DNA of 60,000 nucleotides, taken from NCBI RefSeq assembly GCF_037975245.1, contig NC_092568.1:37972501-38032500 (forward strand), in the 5' to 3' direction. The notes under the pieces were generated by a model. The model worked only from the letters and a program-made list of their open reading frames with translations. It was not told the DNA's origin and made no database searches. The position numbers and the translations under genes were made by a program. The DNA comes from Apostichopus japonicus (taxonomy: Eukaryota > Echinodermata > Holothuroidea > Aspidochirotida > Stichopodidae). Below, piece after piece: positions 1-15,000 of the stretch (position 1 is its first letter; every line of letters starts with the position of its first letter).

Positions 1-538
1 TTACATGCCTCAGTTATGTACAATAAACAGCTCTTGTTACTGCGTGCTCCTATAGACAGTGCATATATATACAGTACACCAGCTGTGTATATTGGGTATC
101 ATGCCTGCTCAATGTGCAAGTCATATCAGTCAATGCAATGTGTACAGTCATACTGTCAACCCGTGCCTACAATGGCTCTACATAGCTAACAATACAATGC
201 TATAAAGTCATTCTAAATATTTATGTAAGAGAGTAGAGCTATTGTACATTCAAACAACAGCATCAAAGTTTCAATACATTTTCAGACACGGTTTCTTATG
301 ACAACTTAAGTGACACACAAACACCACATGACATGATATTTAACTATATCACGCCCAGAATATTATCAATGTATGACATACACAGAATGAAATTTGTGAC
401 AGTCACTTACGTTACAAAAACAAAAATCTTCTGTGAATAGTATTGCACCTTTTCAGTGAGAATTGGGTGGTGGGAGGGGGAGGGGGAGGGAGAGGGGCAA
501 GGCTGGACATTTGTCTTTATTTGGAGAGGCTGACTTAC

Positions 539-3500
539 TTGTATCTGAACTGAGGACCTAAATCATCGATATCCCTGGGATCAATTTCAAATATTCCTGA
601 TATAGAATATGGATGACCTCCGTAGGCAAACTCTGAAAGTAAAGGAGCAGATCACAAGTTACTGTAGTTAGTTAATATATTTTGCATATACATGGACATA
701 CAAAAACAGTGCAGTAATGGTATACTGTATACAGGATACTAGAAAAAACATAAAATGTTTATCAAAGCTAGTAACCCTAAAGGATGACTTGAAAGTACAG
801 TTCAAGATGACTTGAAAGTACAGTTCTACAGGAATTAGTAATTTAAAACTGTAATATTTACATAATGAAATTGAAACCTGCTTGAAAGTCAAACAGGCCA
901 AACCTATTCTGTCGGGAGGAGGTTTTGATATCTCTTTCAGTGTTACTGATCGATTTACTGAATCCTCACTGACATGTTCTGTACAATCACATTTATACAA
1001 TCACATTGATAGGAAAATTAAGTTCTTTGTTCTACATTTCCCAGAATGTAAGTACTTAGTACTGTATCATTATCCTAAGAACTGTGAAGCACTTTATTGA
1101 ATACAGAACTTCAGTGCCAGATGACAAATTTGAAACAAACCAAGTAACTGCTAGAATTGTACAATAGTACGTTGTAAACAGTTTTACATATTCAATACAG
1201 AAGCCTTCTGCAAGATGAGGTCACTAGTTGAATGGATATTGTATGGATATTATTATTAATAATAATTATAATTAATTAAATTACTATTACTAGTATTGTT
1301 ATTATTAATTATAATTAATTATAATTAATTATTATTATTATCAATCATTATTATTATTATAATACCGTATACATACAGTATTGGTGTATTCAAGCAAGTA
1401 CAGTAGATTGCCAAGAAGAGTATACTGCAGTCAATGCTGTTCTTAATAGATACAGTTAGCATTTTATGGACATTCTCATTAATACTGTACTCATACTGAA
1501 AATATCATCCCTACAGTATCTATACTGTAGTGTACATTTTAGCATAAATATTTGCAGACACTTTTTCAAACCTACTGATAATTTCCCTGATGATTCCAAA
1601 GTTTTTTCTTGTCATTCTTACAAGTTAAACAGTATTGTACCAGACATTGAGGAGGGTCACATACAGTATGTACAGTATTACACAATCTTTATTATATTTG
1701 GGGACAATAAATGCTCTGACTTTGCATATAAGTGAATGACGTATACTGCATGAACATTTCCTGTATTTCTCCTGGATGTGATCTATATCATGACTGGGAA
1801 GGTCACATTTCTGAAATGTTAATTATGAAACATATTTCATACTAGAAGTAAGGTGACTGTGTCTATTTTAGAAAAAAAACAGTGGGCGTTCCTTGAGGCA
1901 AAAACCACATCAAATATTGAGTCATCATTCAGACAGTTGAAGGTGTAGTTGTTACCATCAAGAAAGAATAAACAACAAAAAAAGAAAAGAAAAAATAAGG
2001 AAAAGTGGGAGGGGGAGTGCATATAACACACCCAGTACAAGTAAAATACTAAACACCATTCTAGGTGACACCTGACCATTGTCATGGACATGTACAGTAA
2101 ACACTATGGAAACTCTACAAGTATATATAATAAATAAAATCTGTCTTCATGAATCTACCTGCTCATATGCATTAACACTATTTGTATGCGTTACTGTACT
2201 GTAGCTTTACTGCCCTGCTATTTTTGTTCATATATGTATATGATTTTAGTCATTTTACAGGATGCATATAATCAAACTAAATGAAGGTCAACAAACAAAT
2301 GTTTTCTCTGAAAGCCGTATTGCACCACAGGAAAAACCACACATTGTACATGTTTTTACACATGTGTACACTTTCATGTACTGTACTACATACAATGTGC
2401 AGTACTTTTAACTAAGTACTGTAACTGAAACAATTCTGAAATTTTAGTCTTGATGGGCGGCGACAGCACCCAGCCTGATGAGTACCCAAGGAGATCTTGT
2501 TGGTTAATCCCTAGGGAAATTTACATAATCACAAATTCAGCCCAAAGATGCTTTTCAGTCTCCATAATTGGGAATCTCACATGCATAATAATTAAGCAAG
2601 ATGCCAATTCTGAAAGCAGATTAAGTCAGAGATATGTCATGGAATTGAAATTTGAGATATGTTTAAATAATTAATTGCACATTTTTTGGGATATTTCCCC
2701 CAGGATTATATACTGCATTAAAGTTAATCTATGTACTGTGTGTTGATTCATATGACAGGCTAAAATCATACTTCTGAGTCTGCAGAAAATGAGGATAATA
2801 GGAAGGCCATTTTGTCACCTTGCTATATACTGTACACAGAATATCAACAACAACCTACAGTACAGTTTTGAATCCAAGGTTTTATGGGGCCAATCAGTGA
2901 TAATTTAGTGAGCAAATGTGAAATTGCTGTACTGTGGGTATTAACAAACATACAGTATGCAACAGCAGTCTATGTTTTTTAATTAGTAAGACCAGCAACA
3001 AGTAGAACTGCAACAAATGAATAACACATTTACACTCTATGCATGTACTGATAAAAGTGTACAAACAAATTAAATATGTCAAGTACATTATGCACAAGTT
3101 TCTGTTTTCTCCTTTTCCAATAGTGGAAGGTAGAATAATCTTGTGATGTAATATTACTTGTGTATAGTGTATGCACACACTGTACTCTGTCTCTGATAAT
3201 TCTGTAAACAAATTATTCTCATTTGCTTGAAATAAATGAATGCACGAATACAAAGTTTGAACAGACATGCAAAGAGCATGACAAGTGCATGGATGTGCAT
3301 AATTTGACAATTTGATATGTGAATAAAAAAAATGTGTGGATAATGACCTGTTGCAAATGCAGGCAATGTTTTGGTTTCAGGGTGAAATTTCCAAAATGTA
3401 ATAAAAGGTGGAAAGTCGGGAAAGCCCTTTTAAGCAAGTTTCTGGCATTAGTAGTACATTTAAGAATAGGTACTTGCAGATTTTAGTGTACACCTTTTGT

Positions 3501-6481
3501 ACATTGAATGTTTCTTGAAAGTTAACCTAAATACGACAAATGAAGTAAAAAATGAATCCAACTCCCATGGCGCATCAAATCAGCACTGAACATTAAAATT
3601 TTCAAGAACAGACTCAAGACATTACAAGACTTATTTTCTATGGCATATCCCTGAGCACAAGCACAATTGAGCATTGGGTTACCTCTGGATATTAGCACTT
3701 TTATAAATGTGAATTTATTATTATTTCAGGCATATTTGGTGTTTGTGGGGGGGGGGGAGGGCAATAATGATGACCTTTATTCCTTTAACTTCCACTACAG
3801 TAGATCTACCTGTACAGTACAATGATTTCATGACATCTAGATCTACTTTAAAAGCTATCTCATCCAAGCAAGAAACAAGAAAGAATGTTGACCTGTGCAC
3901 AGTAACTTGCTATTGATATCCCAGTTTTTGTAAATTTTTGTTTGCAGTGAAACGACATGTTATTTTACACTACATACAGTAGGTACTGTATATGGCACTA
4001 GCCACATAACCTGCATCAATTTATGTGACAAATTTTTTAATGAATGTACACTAAAGGCCCAGTCACACTATACCGATTTTTTATCGGAATACTATCCGAT
4101 TTTCCCGGAGGAATCGAAACAGCCAGTTTTTCGTTCGGGTCTTTTAACCACAGTGATAAAGGACCTGCTTTGCTATCTATTGAACCATTCCGATGTGGAA
4201 TAGCCCTCTCCTAACTTTTGATATTGACGCTGTTTCCTTTTATCGGATAGCTATCCGATTTCTCTTCCGACTTTTATCGTTTTTTGATGTGACGTCACTT
4301 CAGAATGTAGTCCGTTCCAGAACCCCTCAGATTTGGAGTAGGTATTCGAATATTCCACTGCATTCATTACATTCACTACCACAAACCTCACTCTTCGGCC
4401 TAAAATCGGAAAAATCAGACCGTATTCCGATAAAATATCGCTGTAGTGTGACCGGGCCTTAACAGATTAAATAACTTACAGTACAGCCTGTCATCCCTTT
4501 AATTACAGTGACAAAGTAACAATGTTATGTATTCCAGGCACAATTATCCAGAAAATTGATCAAAGGCTATTCCATTTTTAAGACTGACCCATCAGGTGGC
4601 ACTTGGAGAGTACCCTTTTGTAATTATGCTGGTTTCTTTTGTTTTTACTCAAGCAACTAACAATGTAACAGACCAACATTATACCTACTGTACACTAACT
4701 GATAGAATGATCATCACACAAGCTGCATCCCGTGGCATAGTAATTTTACTGTTCCATAATGTACCAGCAACTATTTTTCATTAAAGGAATCAAAGGAGCT
4801 TTAAAAGCACTAAAGTCTAATGTACAGATTAATAAGTAAGATTTGAAAACTGTTTCCTGCAATTGTAGGATGAATGAAATGTAAAAAAGTCAAGGTACAA
4901 ACAAGTAACATTAAAACAGAAGACAGAACTGCATCTGGAGAACTCATGTACTGTAAGGTAGGGAGAGAGTGAGAGAAGTCAATTGTTCAAAACTAGCTCT
5001 AAACATGTGACAAGCCTAACATGGTACATCCCTCTATTGTAATGGTGCTTGTAACATGACTATGGCCTTCTTTGTCATTTCTGTTGTGCTATATATCCTC
5101 CTGTTTGCTTTGTTTTACTTATATTGTATAACACCAAGTGCTACAGAACACTTCTGTTAGACCATGGCGGACAAATCATGTAACTGTAAAGGGTCCATAC
5201 ATCTTAAAATGTTACATTTCTAGACGTACTATGGGAGAAAGTACTGTAGTCCAGATGAATGAATGAGATGTAATTTCATATTGACCAACAAAATGATTCA
5301 ACTTACCTCGGCCAAAGATTTCTACTCCTGTATGAAACACACCTATCCCTATGGTTGTTGTATAGTCATTTGTCCAATACTGTTTGAGAATTAAAATGGG
5401 GAAAGAAAGAGAGATATAAAATCTGTATTATTACATATATTATATGTAATATTAAAAACAAGAGTGTCACGGGTACAGTAAGAATATTAAATATTTAAAT
5501 ATTAAAATTGTTAATAAGTAATTTGCAAGTCTGCTTCACACTAATGTATTGATACTAAATTGTGAGAATTAACACAACTGGTCTCCTACTGAAAGTTGGA
5601 AATACTTTTCACACTGAATTGATAAACAAAGAAGATAATAACGCTGATGATCTTGCTTCAATGGTTGCATTACAACTTCTAAAGGTTAGTGGCAATGACC
5701 TGTGCAACACATGCTGTACATAAAAAATTTAAAAAAACCTGTGCTTTCAATATTGCAAGGAGACCTTTCAAATGTGATACATGTACAGCTCTCCTACTGT
5801 AAAACACTGCAACTAGTTGTTTACTATGCACATCAATTAATTTTTCTCATTGTAAAACAAACCACCAGGATGGAATTATAGTGTAACTTAAACCAGTACT
5901 TCAGTATACCTCCTGTATGTACACTGAACAGATATATCACATGATTTTGTAACAACACACACACACACAGACTATATGGATAAGACAAGAGTGTTCACCC
6001 TCTTTCTGCTGAGAAGTTCTTGGAGTTTAATTTGCTGCAATCTGATGAGACCAAACTCAGCCTTTAATGGACAGATACTACAAAGTACTGTACTGTACAT
6101 CTGAGCATATATTAATCTGCTACTTTAAAATAATAACTTAAGCTGTACGTTCAAGATCCTATGAACTTTGATGAAGTTAGGCAGACCCTAGATTGTGAGG
6201 AAATAATTAACACATCACTATCCATTTGTTCTGACAAATATACCTACATGTATTAGTTTCATACCTAACAAGAACCTGTAACAACTGGTGTAGTAATATA
6301 GTCTGTTATAAGTTACAACCCAACACAGCTTCAAGCAAGATATGCAACTATTATTCACTTTCATACATACTTTCATACTTACCATATCATATATATTCAG
6401 CTTGACAAGAGCTGGATTCTCCTCTCCATCAAGTTCTATAAGGTCAATGGAAGACATCTTCAAATGTTGAATAAATCTAAT
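539..6481 (-). CDS. DESI2: DESI2/PPPDE1-like desumoylating isopeptidase, first three coding exons (3' part beyond window)
   Basis: The PPPDE-family cysteine peptidase DESI2 removes SUMO (and reportedly ubiquitin) from proteins. Three coding exons read on the minus strand: 6383-6457 (25 codons from ATG at 6457), 5307-5379 and 539-632. All have GTAAGT donors and CAG acceptors (acceptor of the first at 6482-6484), and the phases 0, 1 and 2 join cleanly. The protein reads ...VKLNIYDM / [20 protein letters not shown] / [14 protein letters not shown]... This matches the start of vertebrate DESI2, including the GVFH segment with the expected catalytic His (residue 41 here) and the FAYGGHP block. The catalytic Cys would lie in later exons left of position 1. 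The 539-632 exon ends in phase 2, so the gene continues. The second coding intron (633-5306) holds a MITE. The family assignment is firm; the protein is incomplete only because the window ends. Confidence 0.9.
782..826. repeat. Short tandem duplication (~22 bp unit)
   Basis: The unit AGATGACTTGAAAGTACAGT occurs twice back to back, differing only at the join. It is intronic, with no coding meaning. Confidence 0.7.
1241..1372. repeat. AT-rich low-complexity tract
   Basis: Dense TAAT/ATTA and TTATTATTA runs form a TAA/TTA-type microsatellite-like tract beyond the third DESI2 exon, in its intron. No TIR or TSD is seen. Confidence 0.8.
4054..4460. mobile_element. MITE with ~16-bp terminal inverted repeats
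   Basis: The left end AGGCCCAGTCACACTA and the right end TAGTGTGACCGGGCCT are inverted copies with one difference. The inner parts are also inverted (ATCGGAATAC near the left, GTATTCCGAT near the right). There is no transposase ORF. The right flank continues TTAA and the left flank is CTAA, so a TTAA target duplication with one mutation is possible, which would fit a piggyBac/Kolobok-type MITE. It lies in the DESI2-like intron between coding exons 2 and 3. The element call is firm; the superfamily is a guess. Confidence 0.7.
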
Positions 6482-7312
6482 CTGTAAAACAGATAAGCTT
6501 GGCCAGGTACAGCAAGATCCACAAAATCGAACAGATTGTTTTCATTAGGGACTGTAAAAGTTAAGTTTTACCATTTTAGTTACACCAAGCATTAACTGCA
6601 GTGATATCCACATCCATTGTAGCTAGTGTTGATCTCTGGGTTGGAATGAAGTTTGCTTATTAAGCTTACTGACGATATCTTCGTACTACTTGAACAGCTT
6701 TCTAAACAAAAGAAAAAGAACAATTACAATTACAATTAGGAAAAGAACAATCATAATTAATGTAATATTTATGAAAAGATGATCTTCAAACCTATTTCAT
6801 ATTAGGCCTACATCATCAATATTACTTTGTTGGTACAAAAGTATTCATCACAAATAACATTAGGTAATGGTAATTTCAAAATGCTAAGAACACAGTTTTC
6901 ATCCACCGAATATTGATCAGATTAGGAAGTTTGAGATAGATCTGTCCTCTTCAAAAGTTTAAGGCCCCAAGTTATAGCCATTACTGAGCAAGTGCAATTC
7001 CCCTTAATATCTGCATGCTTTAATATATTCTATATAATTTCTGTATCTGTTTGAAATATTTCATGAATGTATGTGCCAGAAAATAAATAATTACTGTACT
7101 TGGCCTATTCACAAGTATCATGAATTCTTACTAATACTAATACTAGCTTGGATGCGAGTCATGCAGAAAGTATGAAACTTGCTTTTTCCTTACGTACTCT
7201 CTGGTATAACTGTGTTGCAGGCTAACTTAGCTTAAAGTCAAACCTAGCTTAGTTGTTTGTATTGTAAATGACACAGCTGACGACCTACAGACTAGTTGTA
7301 AAAACAAGTTAC

Positions 7313-7383
7313 CTCTTCTGTAAGTTGATGTATTCGTACGGCAGTAAATTCACCAGCAATGTAAACACCACGTTAGAAGCCTA
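7313..7383 (-). other. Possible 5' UTR exon of the DESI2-like gene
   Basis: On the minus strand this block is bounded by an acceptor-like TTTATAG (7384-7390) and a donor-like GTAACT (7307-7312). It lies about 0.8 kb upstream of the first coding exon, whose own acceptor (6482-6484) implies a spliced leader. A second donor-like GTAAGT follows a GC-richer stretch near 7832, and may mark an alternative first exon. No coding is expected here. The call rests only on splice-site patterns and position. Confidence 0.35.
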
Positions 7384-9098
7384 CTATAAAGGAACACATA
7401 TTTAGACAATAATAATATTAATATCGGAAGTTAACATGTTAAGGCCGTGAAGTCTTCTCCATTTAGTCCAAGCAATACACTGAACACTGAATAATACAAC
7501 TACAAGTACAAGTGGAACATGAACGTAACGACTTGAATGAAACTGCGTTCGTTAGCAGTGACGTAGAAATACGTCAGAAACAGGGAAGACTAATAGCACA
7601 GTCAGCTGACGCCAGAAAATTTAAACATGATAATACATTGCCGTCGTTACATATCTTGAAGTTCATGTAAACAGTTGGGTAACAATATAACCTATAAGGT
7701 GTCCTTGTAGTTGGTTTTGGTGTGCTGTTAAAATAAATCGTTATAATTTTGCGAAGGGTCATACCAACTTTGTTCATCTTTTCCATTTATATTTACACCG
7801 GGTCACACAAAATTAAAAACTGGCACTTACTATTTGTCGTCGTCTGCTTCACCGCCGCTCCTAGCACAGTAACATAAATTTCAAGCAAACCGCGCAGAAC
7901 AAAATCTGTTTTATGAAAGTACAAGTGACCGCATCGTTGGAACAAAAGCCCAGGAATTCCAATATTTCGGTTTGTTGTATCCCAAATGAAATAATGTCAT
8001 ATTGATAAATATTTCGGCTATTGGCTTGGCCCTTAGTTCTAATCTAAGTTTTCATAGAGGCAAAAAGGTAGCCTAGAGTTACAGCACACATAATGTTACC
8101 GCGATACCCGTAACTTTACTAGTCTTCATCATTGGTTCAGTTTCGCGAATGGAAATTCAAATCAGTCAAAAAGATTGACTACCATTCGGAAAAGATATGG
8201 TTTTTCGGAGAAAATTTGACTTAATTTGGCCTTATTTTGCGCCTGACCCTGGAAATGTTTGGGCCCCTAAATCAGAAGTCTAGCTACACCCCTGATGTTC
8301 ACATCAGCTAGCCTTGGCAAAGTACTGCTAAAATTTGTAGCCAGTGCATGCATGACTGCAGTCACAAACTACAAAGGAGACTTCTGTTGAACTTGGAATT
8401 CTTTCAGTTGATACAAAATGATGACAAGCTACTTAAAAAATTTCACTTCATATTGCAGCCAACAGAGCCATTAAGGAAACTGCTGTCAGACTTAGAATAT
8501 TCTTAAAAAGGATTCACAAAATGCTAAGTAGTAATATAACACTTGAGATTGTAGCCAGCCCAACCAACGGTACCATAAATATTAAATGATTGTTGAACTA
8601 CCTGTTTCAAAAGGGGAAGTTGCATGGTACTCTGTAGTTCTTCCAATTGCTCAAACCACCTGAGCTTTTATCACAAATCAAATATAATGTCTCCAAGAAA
8701 TTAAAGGAAGAGTCTGTTCAACGTAATATATCACATAATTTGGAATTGACAAAGAGCCTCTTCCTGAACTGAAAACAGAATGATTTCTACTGCATTCGCT
8801 AACCTTCAGGAAGATCACATACAGTAGCTTCGTAATGAAGAATACACCTTTTTTCAAAGTGTCACCAAATAATCAGTAATACAGTCATCTTTCAATAGAA
8901 ATTTCAGTATTAGTTCAGCAATTGTATAGTACTAAATGCATATATATTCATTGATCTAACAGCAAAGCAAACATATACATTATAATCATCTTGACCTATA
9001 GAAGAATGTAAAGCCATGTTTGCAGGAAACTGATCTTTATTAAGTTGTTTTGTTTTGTCATTAATTGTGCTATTTGACAATATTTCTTTTCATTACAG

Positions 9099-12000
9099 GT
9101 TGATTCTTTACCATAAGAATGCTTTCCTCTTTCAATTTCCCTGGAAAAGACACCCGTTTAATCAGATGCGGCTCTTCGGTGTACAAGATAACAGTACAGT
9201 CAAGTGGAGACCCAAAAAGGTACAAAATACTCTAAGCTATTCTGTGTTCAAGTTGGAGGTGGCCCTGATGTGTTTTACTGTAGATCAGTACTTCTTTGTC
9301 AGGTTTTGTAGGCAACTTACTATCATTCAGTACAACTTCCAGCATTTAACAGAATGTACTAGTAGGTTGTCATATAATGCAAGTAACATGTAAAATATAA
9401 AGTTTGGTAATGCTTCCTTGAAGGGTACTCTCTTTATACACTCTTGATACTGCAACATGAAACTGCTTTTAGCCATGACCATGAATGGTACAGATTAGGA
9501 CCATTTAGTTGGATGGACTATATTGATTTTATAACCCCGTTCAGTAAGTAACTGTACCACAGACACACATAAGCAGTAGCTGAACATCCAAGTTTACACA
9601 GGATCAGGGTTATAGCTAGGAGATTGTGAGTGCTGGTTAAATAAATTTGCGAAGCGTAGCGAGCGAAGCTCTCGCATCTCACGGCCGGGGGTCCAAGGGC
9701 CCCCTTAAGGTAAATATAACAGAAAAAGGTGACGTTATTATCATGTTTTACGGCAAGGAAAAGATAAATTTGTTACTTTTGTTGTATATCACAAGCATTT
9801 TACTATTTTTTTGTGCCGGCCTGTGGACTGTTTATTCACTTCCAATGCCGGCCGGCAGGCGTGAGGGGCGGTTACCACCGGCCGCCGCCGGCCGGCGTGG
9901 CTATAACCCTGCACAGGATAATGCCTCTAACAGACCATTATCATGTTTCTAAAAGTTCTAAAATGATCCAGGTTAATGCATGATTAAATTTCAACTGTTT
10001 CATTTTTGTATTCGAGTCATGGTGTAACATTGCAACCATATGTCAGTATTTCTCAGGATTAACATGTGATAACATTTTTGTTGCTTCAAATATTTCTGCT
10101 TTTGACTTTCCAAACAGCAAAGTTAGTATAATAGTTTTCTTTACTTCTGATTTAAGGTTTCTGGAGGAGCATGTTTCTTGTGATGATGTCACTCTTCATA
10201 AGGAACTGAATGTGAGTAAACTAAAGACATTGCAGCCAAATGAGGATTAAATACTTACAGAATCATGTCGAGGAAGGAAAAGCTGTTTCTACAGATAACG
10301 TTTAATATCTCTAAATATAAAATGACAATTTAAATTATCATATGATTGTTTACTAAATAACTGCAAATGGATCCCTTTTGCTTTTTACCCATTTTGTTAC
10401 TGCGTATTGAATGCTGTTATCTTGCTATCAGATTGCAGTGGATACTGTCATCGCTATGACCAGACGTTCTAAAGTTCATCCATTTCGGACAGATCACCTA
10501 GTTTTCATGCCAAGTAAGTGGATTTAGCATATGATGCAGGTTGTCCAATTATTAGAGTAGTGCAATAAACATTAATTTGTAACAGAACATTGTAGGATTG
10601 TTGGGGATTGCATCTTCCCACAGGGATGTTAGGATATTGATTTATTTTTGTAATTTTTAGGATGCAATATTTTTAAGCTGTTTTAATTTTAAGTTGTAAT
10701 ATTTTATGCGATTTTGTGAAGTGCTTTGAGATCATTCTTTGTTGTAAAGCGCTATATAAGAATAAATTATTATGATTATTGTTATGATAAACAATGAAAT
10801 CTATCATTTGAAAGATGGTTGCTTTAGTCCAGGCTGGCTAAAGTTAATTAAGTATTTATCCAGGAGAAATCAACAGTTTCCACATTTGAAATTGTTTAGC
10901 AAATGGTAGAAAATCCCAATTTAGGTTAAAAGGGGAATAAGATAGCCATCTAACTCATGAAGTATAAATCATTTGGCATCTTCCACATGTACATTTGACT
11001 GCATCATAAAATAACTGCCTTCAGGTGGATTATTTTGTTGGGTTGGTTATTGATAAGATTTCTTATCATCTCTGAAGACATGGGGATATCCAGGATATCT
11101 ACTGTAGTAACAATGTACAATGTAGTTGTATATATACACTCGCCAAAATACAAAGCTGGTCATTTGACACTGTAAAGATAGTGTAATGAAGAGTAAAAGA
11201 GCAATGACTGTACAACAAAACAAATCTGTGGATAAAGGCAGTGGCATTTGAAGCAATGAAGCCTAGCAATTGGGAGGTTCCGGATACGATACCCAGATGG
11301 GTCATAGTAAGGTGGGTTTTTCATCCAAGAGCAATCTATGGTTTCCCATGTGAAATGACCTTCTTAATTGAAAAGATTCAAAATGTTGAACTGAAAGCCA
11401 ACTGACATGTAAGTTGTAATTCATAAGCCCTTGAGGGTTTCTCCCACATTTGTGGTTGCTTAAGTGTCGTAAAATTAACTGCTGTTTATCATTATTAACA
11501 AAATATATAAATATATATAATATGAGAATAGTTGCTATTCTAGGTAATATTAACACAGACAACTGCTTGTAATTTGCAAGCCAAAGTCAGTACTTGTCAT
11601 TTGTACAGGAAATGTCTACTTAAGTTGAAAATGTAAATTACTTATAGAGTCAAGCTTTCTGTAATACTTGTTGAATTCAAGTGAAAACAATGTGAAAATT
11701 CCAGCAAACTGTTTCATTGAAATATATTTTACCTGATGCAAGGGAGGGACCTGGTTAGATGTGAAGCTACTGTTGATAGTGATATTTATGTGCCTTGATT
11801 TGTTTAACAGAGAGAAAACCATGGAAGGCATCAACACTTCTGACATTCAACCAATATTCTGAACGATTGAACCCCCATCCCTACATGTTGGTGCTAACAG
11901 TTGACTCCTGTCAAAGGTACCTCCAAGGAGAAACAATTTCATCAAACTCTCGTACAAAGAGAAAGAAAAGACCACCAGCAAAGGTTTGTAGAGGGTTTCA

Positions 12001-15000
12001 CACATTTTGTAATTAGGCTTGCTTTGTATTCATACATAATTAAATAAGTTTTTTATTCCTAGAGACTCCCAAACAAGGTACTTAAAGAAATACCCATTTG
12101 AAACTCCTGAGTAAATCCCATAGTTAAAGGCATCATTCAATTGGAATAGCTAATTTATGGTTTACCGATATTGCATTTCCAGTGCAATACATGCTGTTAG
12201 CTACCTATATTATTGTTGTTTGGGGTGCTGTTAGCTACCTATATTATTGTTGTTTGGGGTGCAGATGATGATTTTACCGATATTGCATTTCCAGTGCAAT
12301 ACATGCCCTTAGCTACTTATATGATTGTAGTTTGGGGTGCAGATGAAAGAAGATGGCTAAAGTTACATTGATGCCACATTATGCCATAATGCTTAGGTGC
12401 AGTGCAGTATTAATGTTGGGACTAAGCTTGCCTAGTCTAGGCTTACAACTTGTAGGGAATAATATCTCTTGTATCTAGACTGACAATGAACAGGATGTCT
12501 TTTACTGTGAAGTTAAGAAAGTATTAAGAACTGCTGTTCAGAAGGGTCAACTTGTCAGAATCAGCAGGATTGTAGTTTTGTGTTTTCTAAGAATTGAGTT
12601 ATGCATAATTTGTGATTAATTTATAATCAGACAGTTTATATTTGTCTTTATTTAAGTACAGAGATATTTTGTCGTCTCAGTGGTGTTGCCCATACATCAT
12701 TATTTAATGTATTATACTCTCCAACATATCAATTTAAAGATGTCTGTGGCATAACGCATTGGCTGTGGTTGTAGAATACTTTTACGTTGTTTTCAGATGA
12801 TACTTCTTTCCTTTTTTGATATTTTAATTGCAGAATGATTGTTTAATTAATTAATTAAAATATTCTTATTGTTTCACAGAATCTGTTTGCAGAGCCTGCT
12901 CCCAAACATTTCAAGGCACCTTCAAGGAAATTGAACCCAAAACTTATTGTCACTACACCTGTTACTACACCTGTTACAAGACCTATGTCATCACACATAT
13001 CACAATCATCTGTAGCATCAAGGTATGTGAAAACCAGTATACTATGCAGTAGTATGCAGCAGTAAGTTTGGAGCCATAATAAAGTAATTAGCTTTAATTA
13101 GAAGTGAACAGGAGTCTGGAAAGAGATCACTAACAGTAGTACAGTAGTAATACATGGAGCACCTCCAATTACAAGTAACATATTATTCTATACCAAGGTT
13201 TTTGTGTTCATGCATGAATGCAAGAAAAGGTTGGTGGTATGCATCAGAATGCTTGTGACATGCCTGACCCCTTGAAAGCTCTTTATTTTGTTGTTTTTAA
13301 CAGAAACTCAATGCCTATGTTTCCCAGTGGACTTCTGCATCTGATTAAAGAGTATGCTCAAACTCCAAAGCAGGATAATTCTGAGAATTTTTCACCAGAG
13401 AAGGCTAAAAGGATTCTGAGTGACATAGCCACACAATTAAGACCATCGTCTGTTCAACAACCTGCAGCTAACACACCCTTTAGCATCCTACAGAATAGAA
13501 AAAGAGGTATAATAATAATAATAATAATATTCGCTTTTATATAACACTTTATACAAGCGATAGGTCTCAAAGCGCTTTACAGACGTTATATTACCCCTGG
13601 TCAATGATAACCTGTCCCAGAGACAAACCCTCCAGTCGGCAGCAGTTATATACTGCACCCCATGACAAGTTACCTCACCGGTACCCATTTAACCCCTTGG
13701 TGGAGAGAGGCAAGTGAGGTAAAGCACCTTGCCCAAAGACACAACGTAATGAACTAGGCAGGAATGGAACCAGCAATTCTTGGATCACGAGTCCGACGCC
13801 TTAGCCAATTGGCTACCATGTTAGTACGTATATATCAAATTGTCAACGGTCAGATATATTAATTCTTGCTTTGTTAAAAGTTTTCATCTGTGGGTCAGTA
13901 TTCGATACAGTTATTTAATTGTACTGCATGTACTGTCAGTGTGTTCTCAGTGGACCAGAATCAGTAATATTGTTGTTGATTCTTCTACATCCCGTGTCGA
14001 CCTTTCGGTAAACATGAAAGGTCATGTTTTTAGAATCAGTTGTATGGTAGTCATGCCATTGATGAATTTAAAGGATGAAGGTTTGGTGTAGTAGGTAGGG
14101 AAATATTATGTGAATTTTTTTTCAGTTTTCAAGCAGCTTTTTGAGTTCCGATTGATTAATATTTCATGGCGTTACTCCATAAAAAATATCCTATGACAAA
14201 GTAACTAATTAGTTTGTTCAGTAAATGTTCATTGGAAGCAATAAAGCAATTGTCAAATTATATGAAATTTTGACATTTTCTGTTACACGTGTGTCTCATA
14301 CAACTATCAAAAGTGTCCAGTCAACGAAATGTTGAGGATTGAATCCAATTAATTACTTACTCACTCAATTACTTTTAATTTGTTGAAAATTAATCAAGCA
14401 GGATGCCTTGGTTTGGTTAATTGGCATCGTAAGAAATACTCATTATGCTGAAAAAAATTCTGACCAAACTCAAAATGCTGCTTTAAATACAAAATTGGTC
14501 AGGCTTATTGTTATTATTGCTATGGCTATTTGGCTTATGTTATTAGGTTTAAAGATACATTATGGCTTATTGTTATGGCTTATTGTTATTAGGTTTAAAG
14601 ATACATTATGAAGACCTTTTATTAAATTTAGTACTTTCATTTATCATTCTTCTTCACAGTTTGACATAATGACAATATGATTCACTCATTATTTTACTAA
14701 GTACTATCAATCATGAACTTTTCATAGATTTCATACCAAACTTTACATGTGATAAAGCTGCATGTATCTTTTCCTTACCACAGTGGCAGTAAAAAAGACT
14801 GTTTCTCAAATAAATTCCGATAGAGATAGCTCAACCACCGAATCAAAGGTGAGATCCTGGATTGCTGATTTTTCTCTTCATATGAAAGTTTTATTTCGCA
14901 ACCTTGCTTTTTATGTATTTCTTTTTATAATTGAATAGAGGCAGTTACTGAATGTGTTGCTATGGTACCATACATTAGTCTAGAAAGGGATAAGTGCTTG

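Larger units (their letters stand above)
633..5306 (-). other. Intron of the DESI2-like gene
   Basis: AT-rich intron with many TACAGTA/GTACTGTA words. Apart from the AT tract, the short duplication and the MITE listed separately, I see no exon, RNA gene or mobile element. The short ORFs here have no recognisable content. Confidence 0.6.

Noticed and set aside
9055-9393. 112-residue ORF over the first MAJIN-like exon
   Set aside because: Its frame does not join the next exon. The ATG at 9119 in another frame does, and matches MAJIN.
13488-13688. ORFs inside SINE copies (also 17452-17658)
   Set aside because: Both are translations of the same SINE body on opposite strands; not genes.
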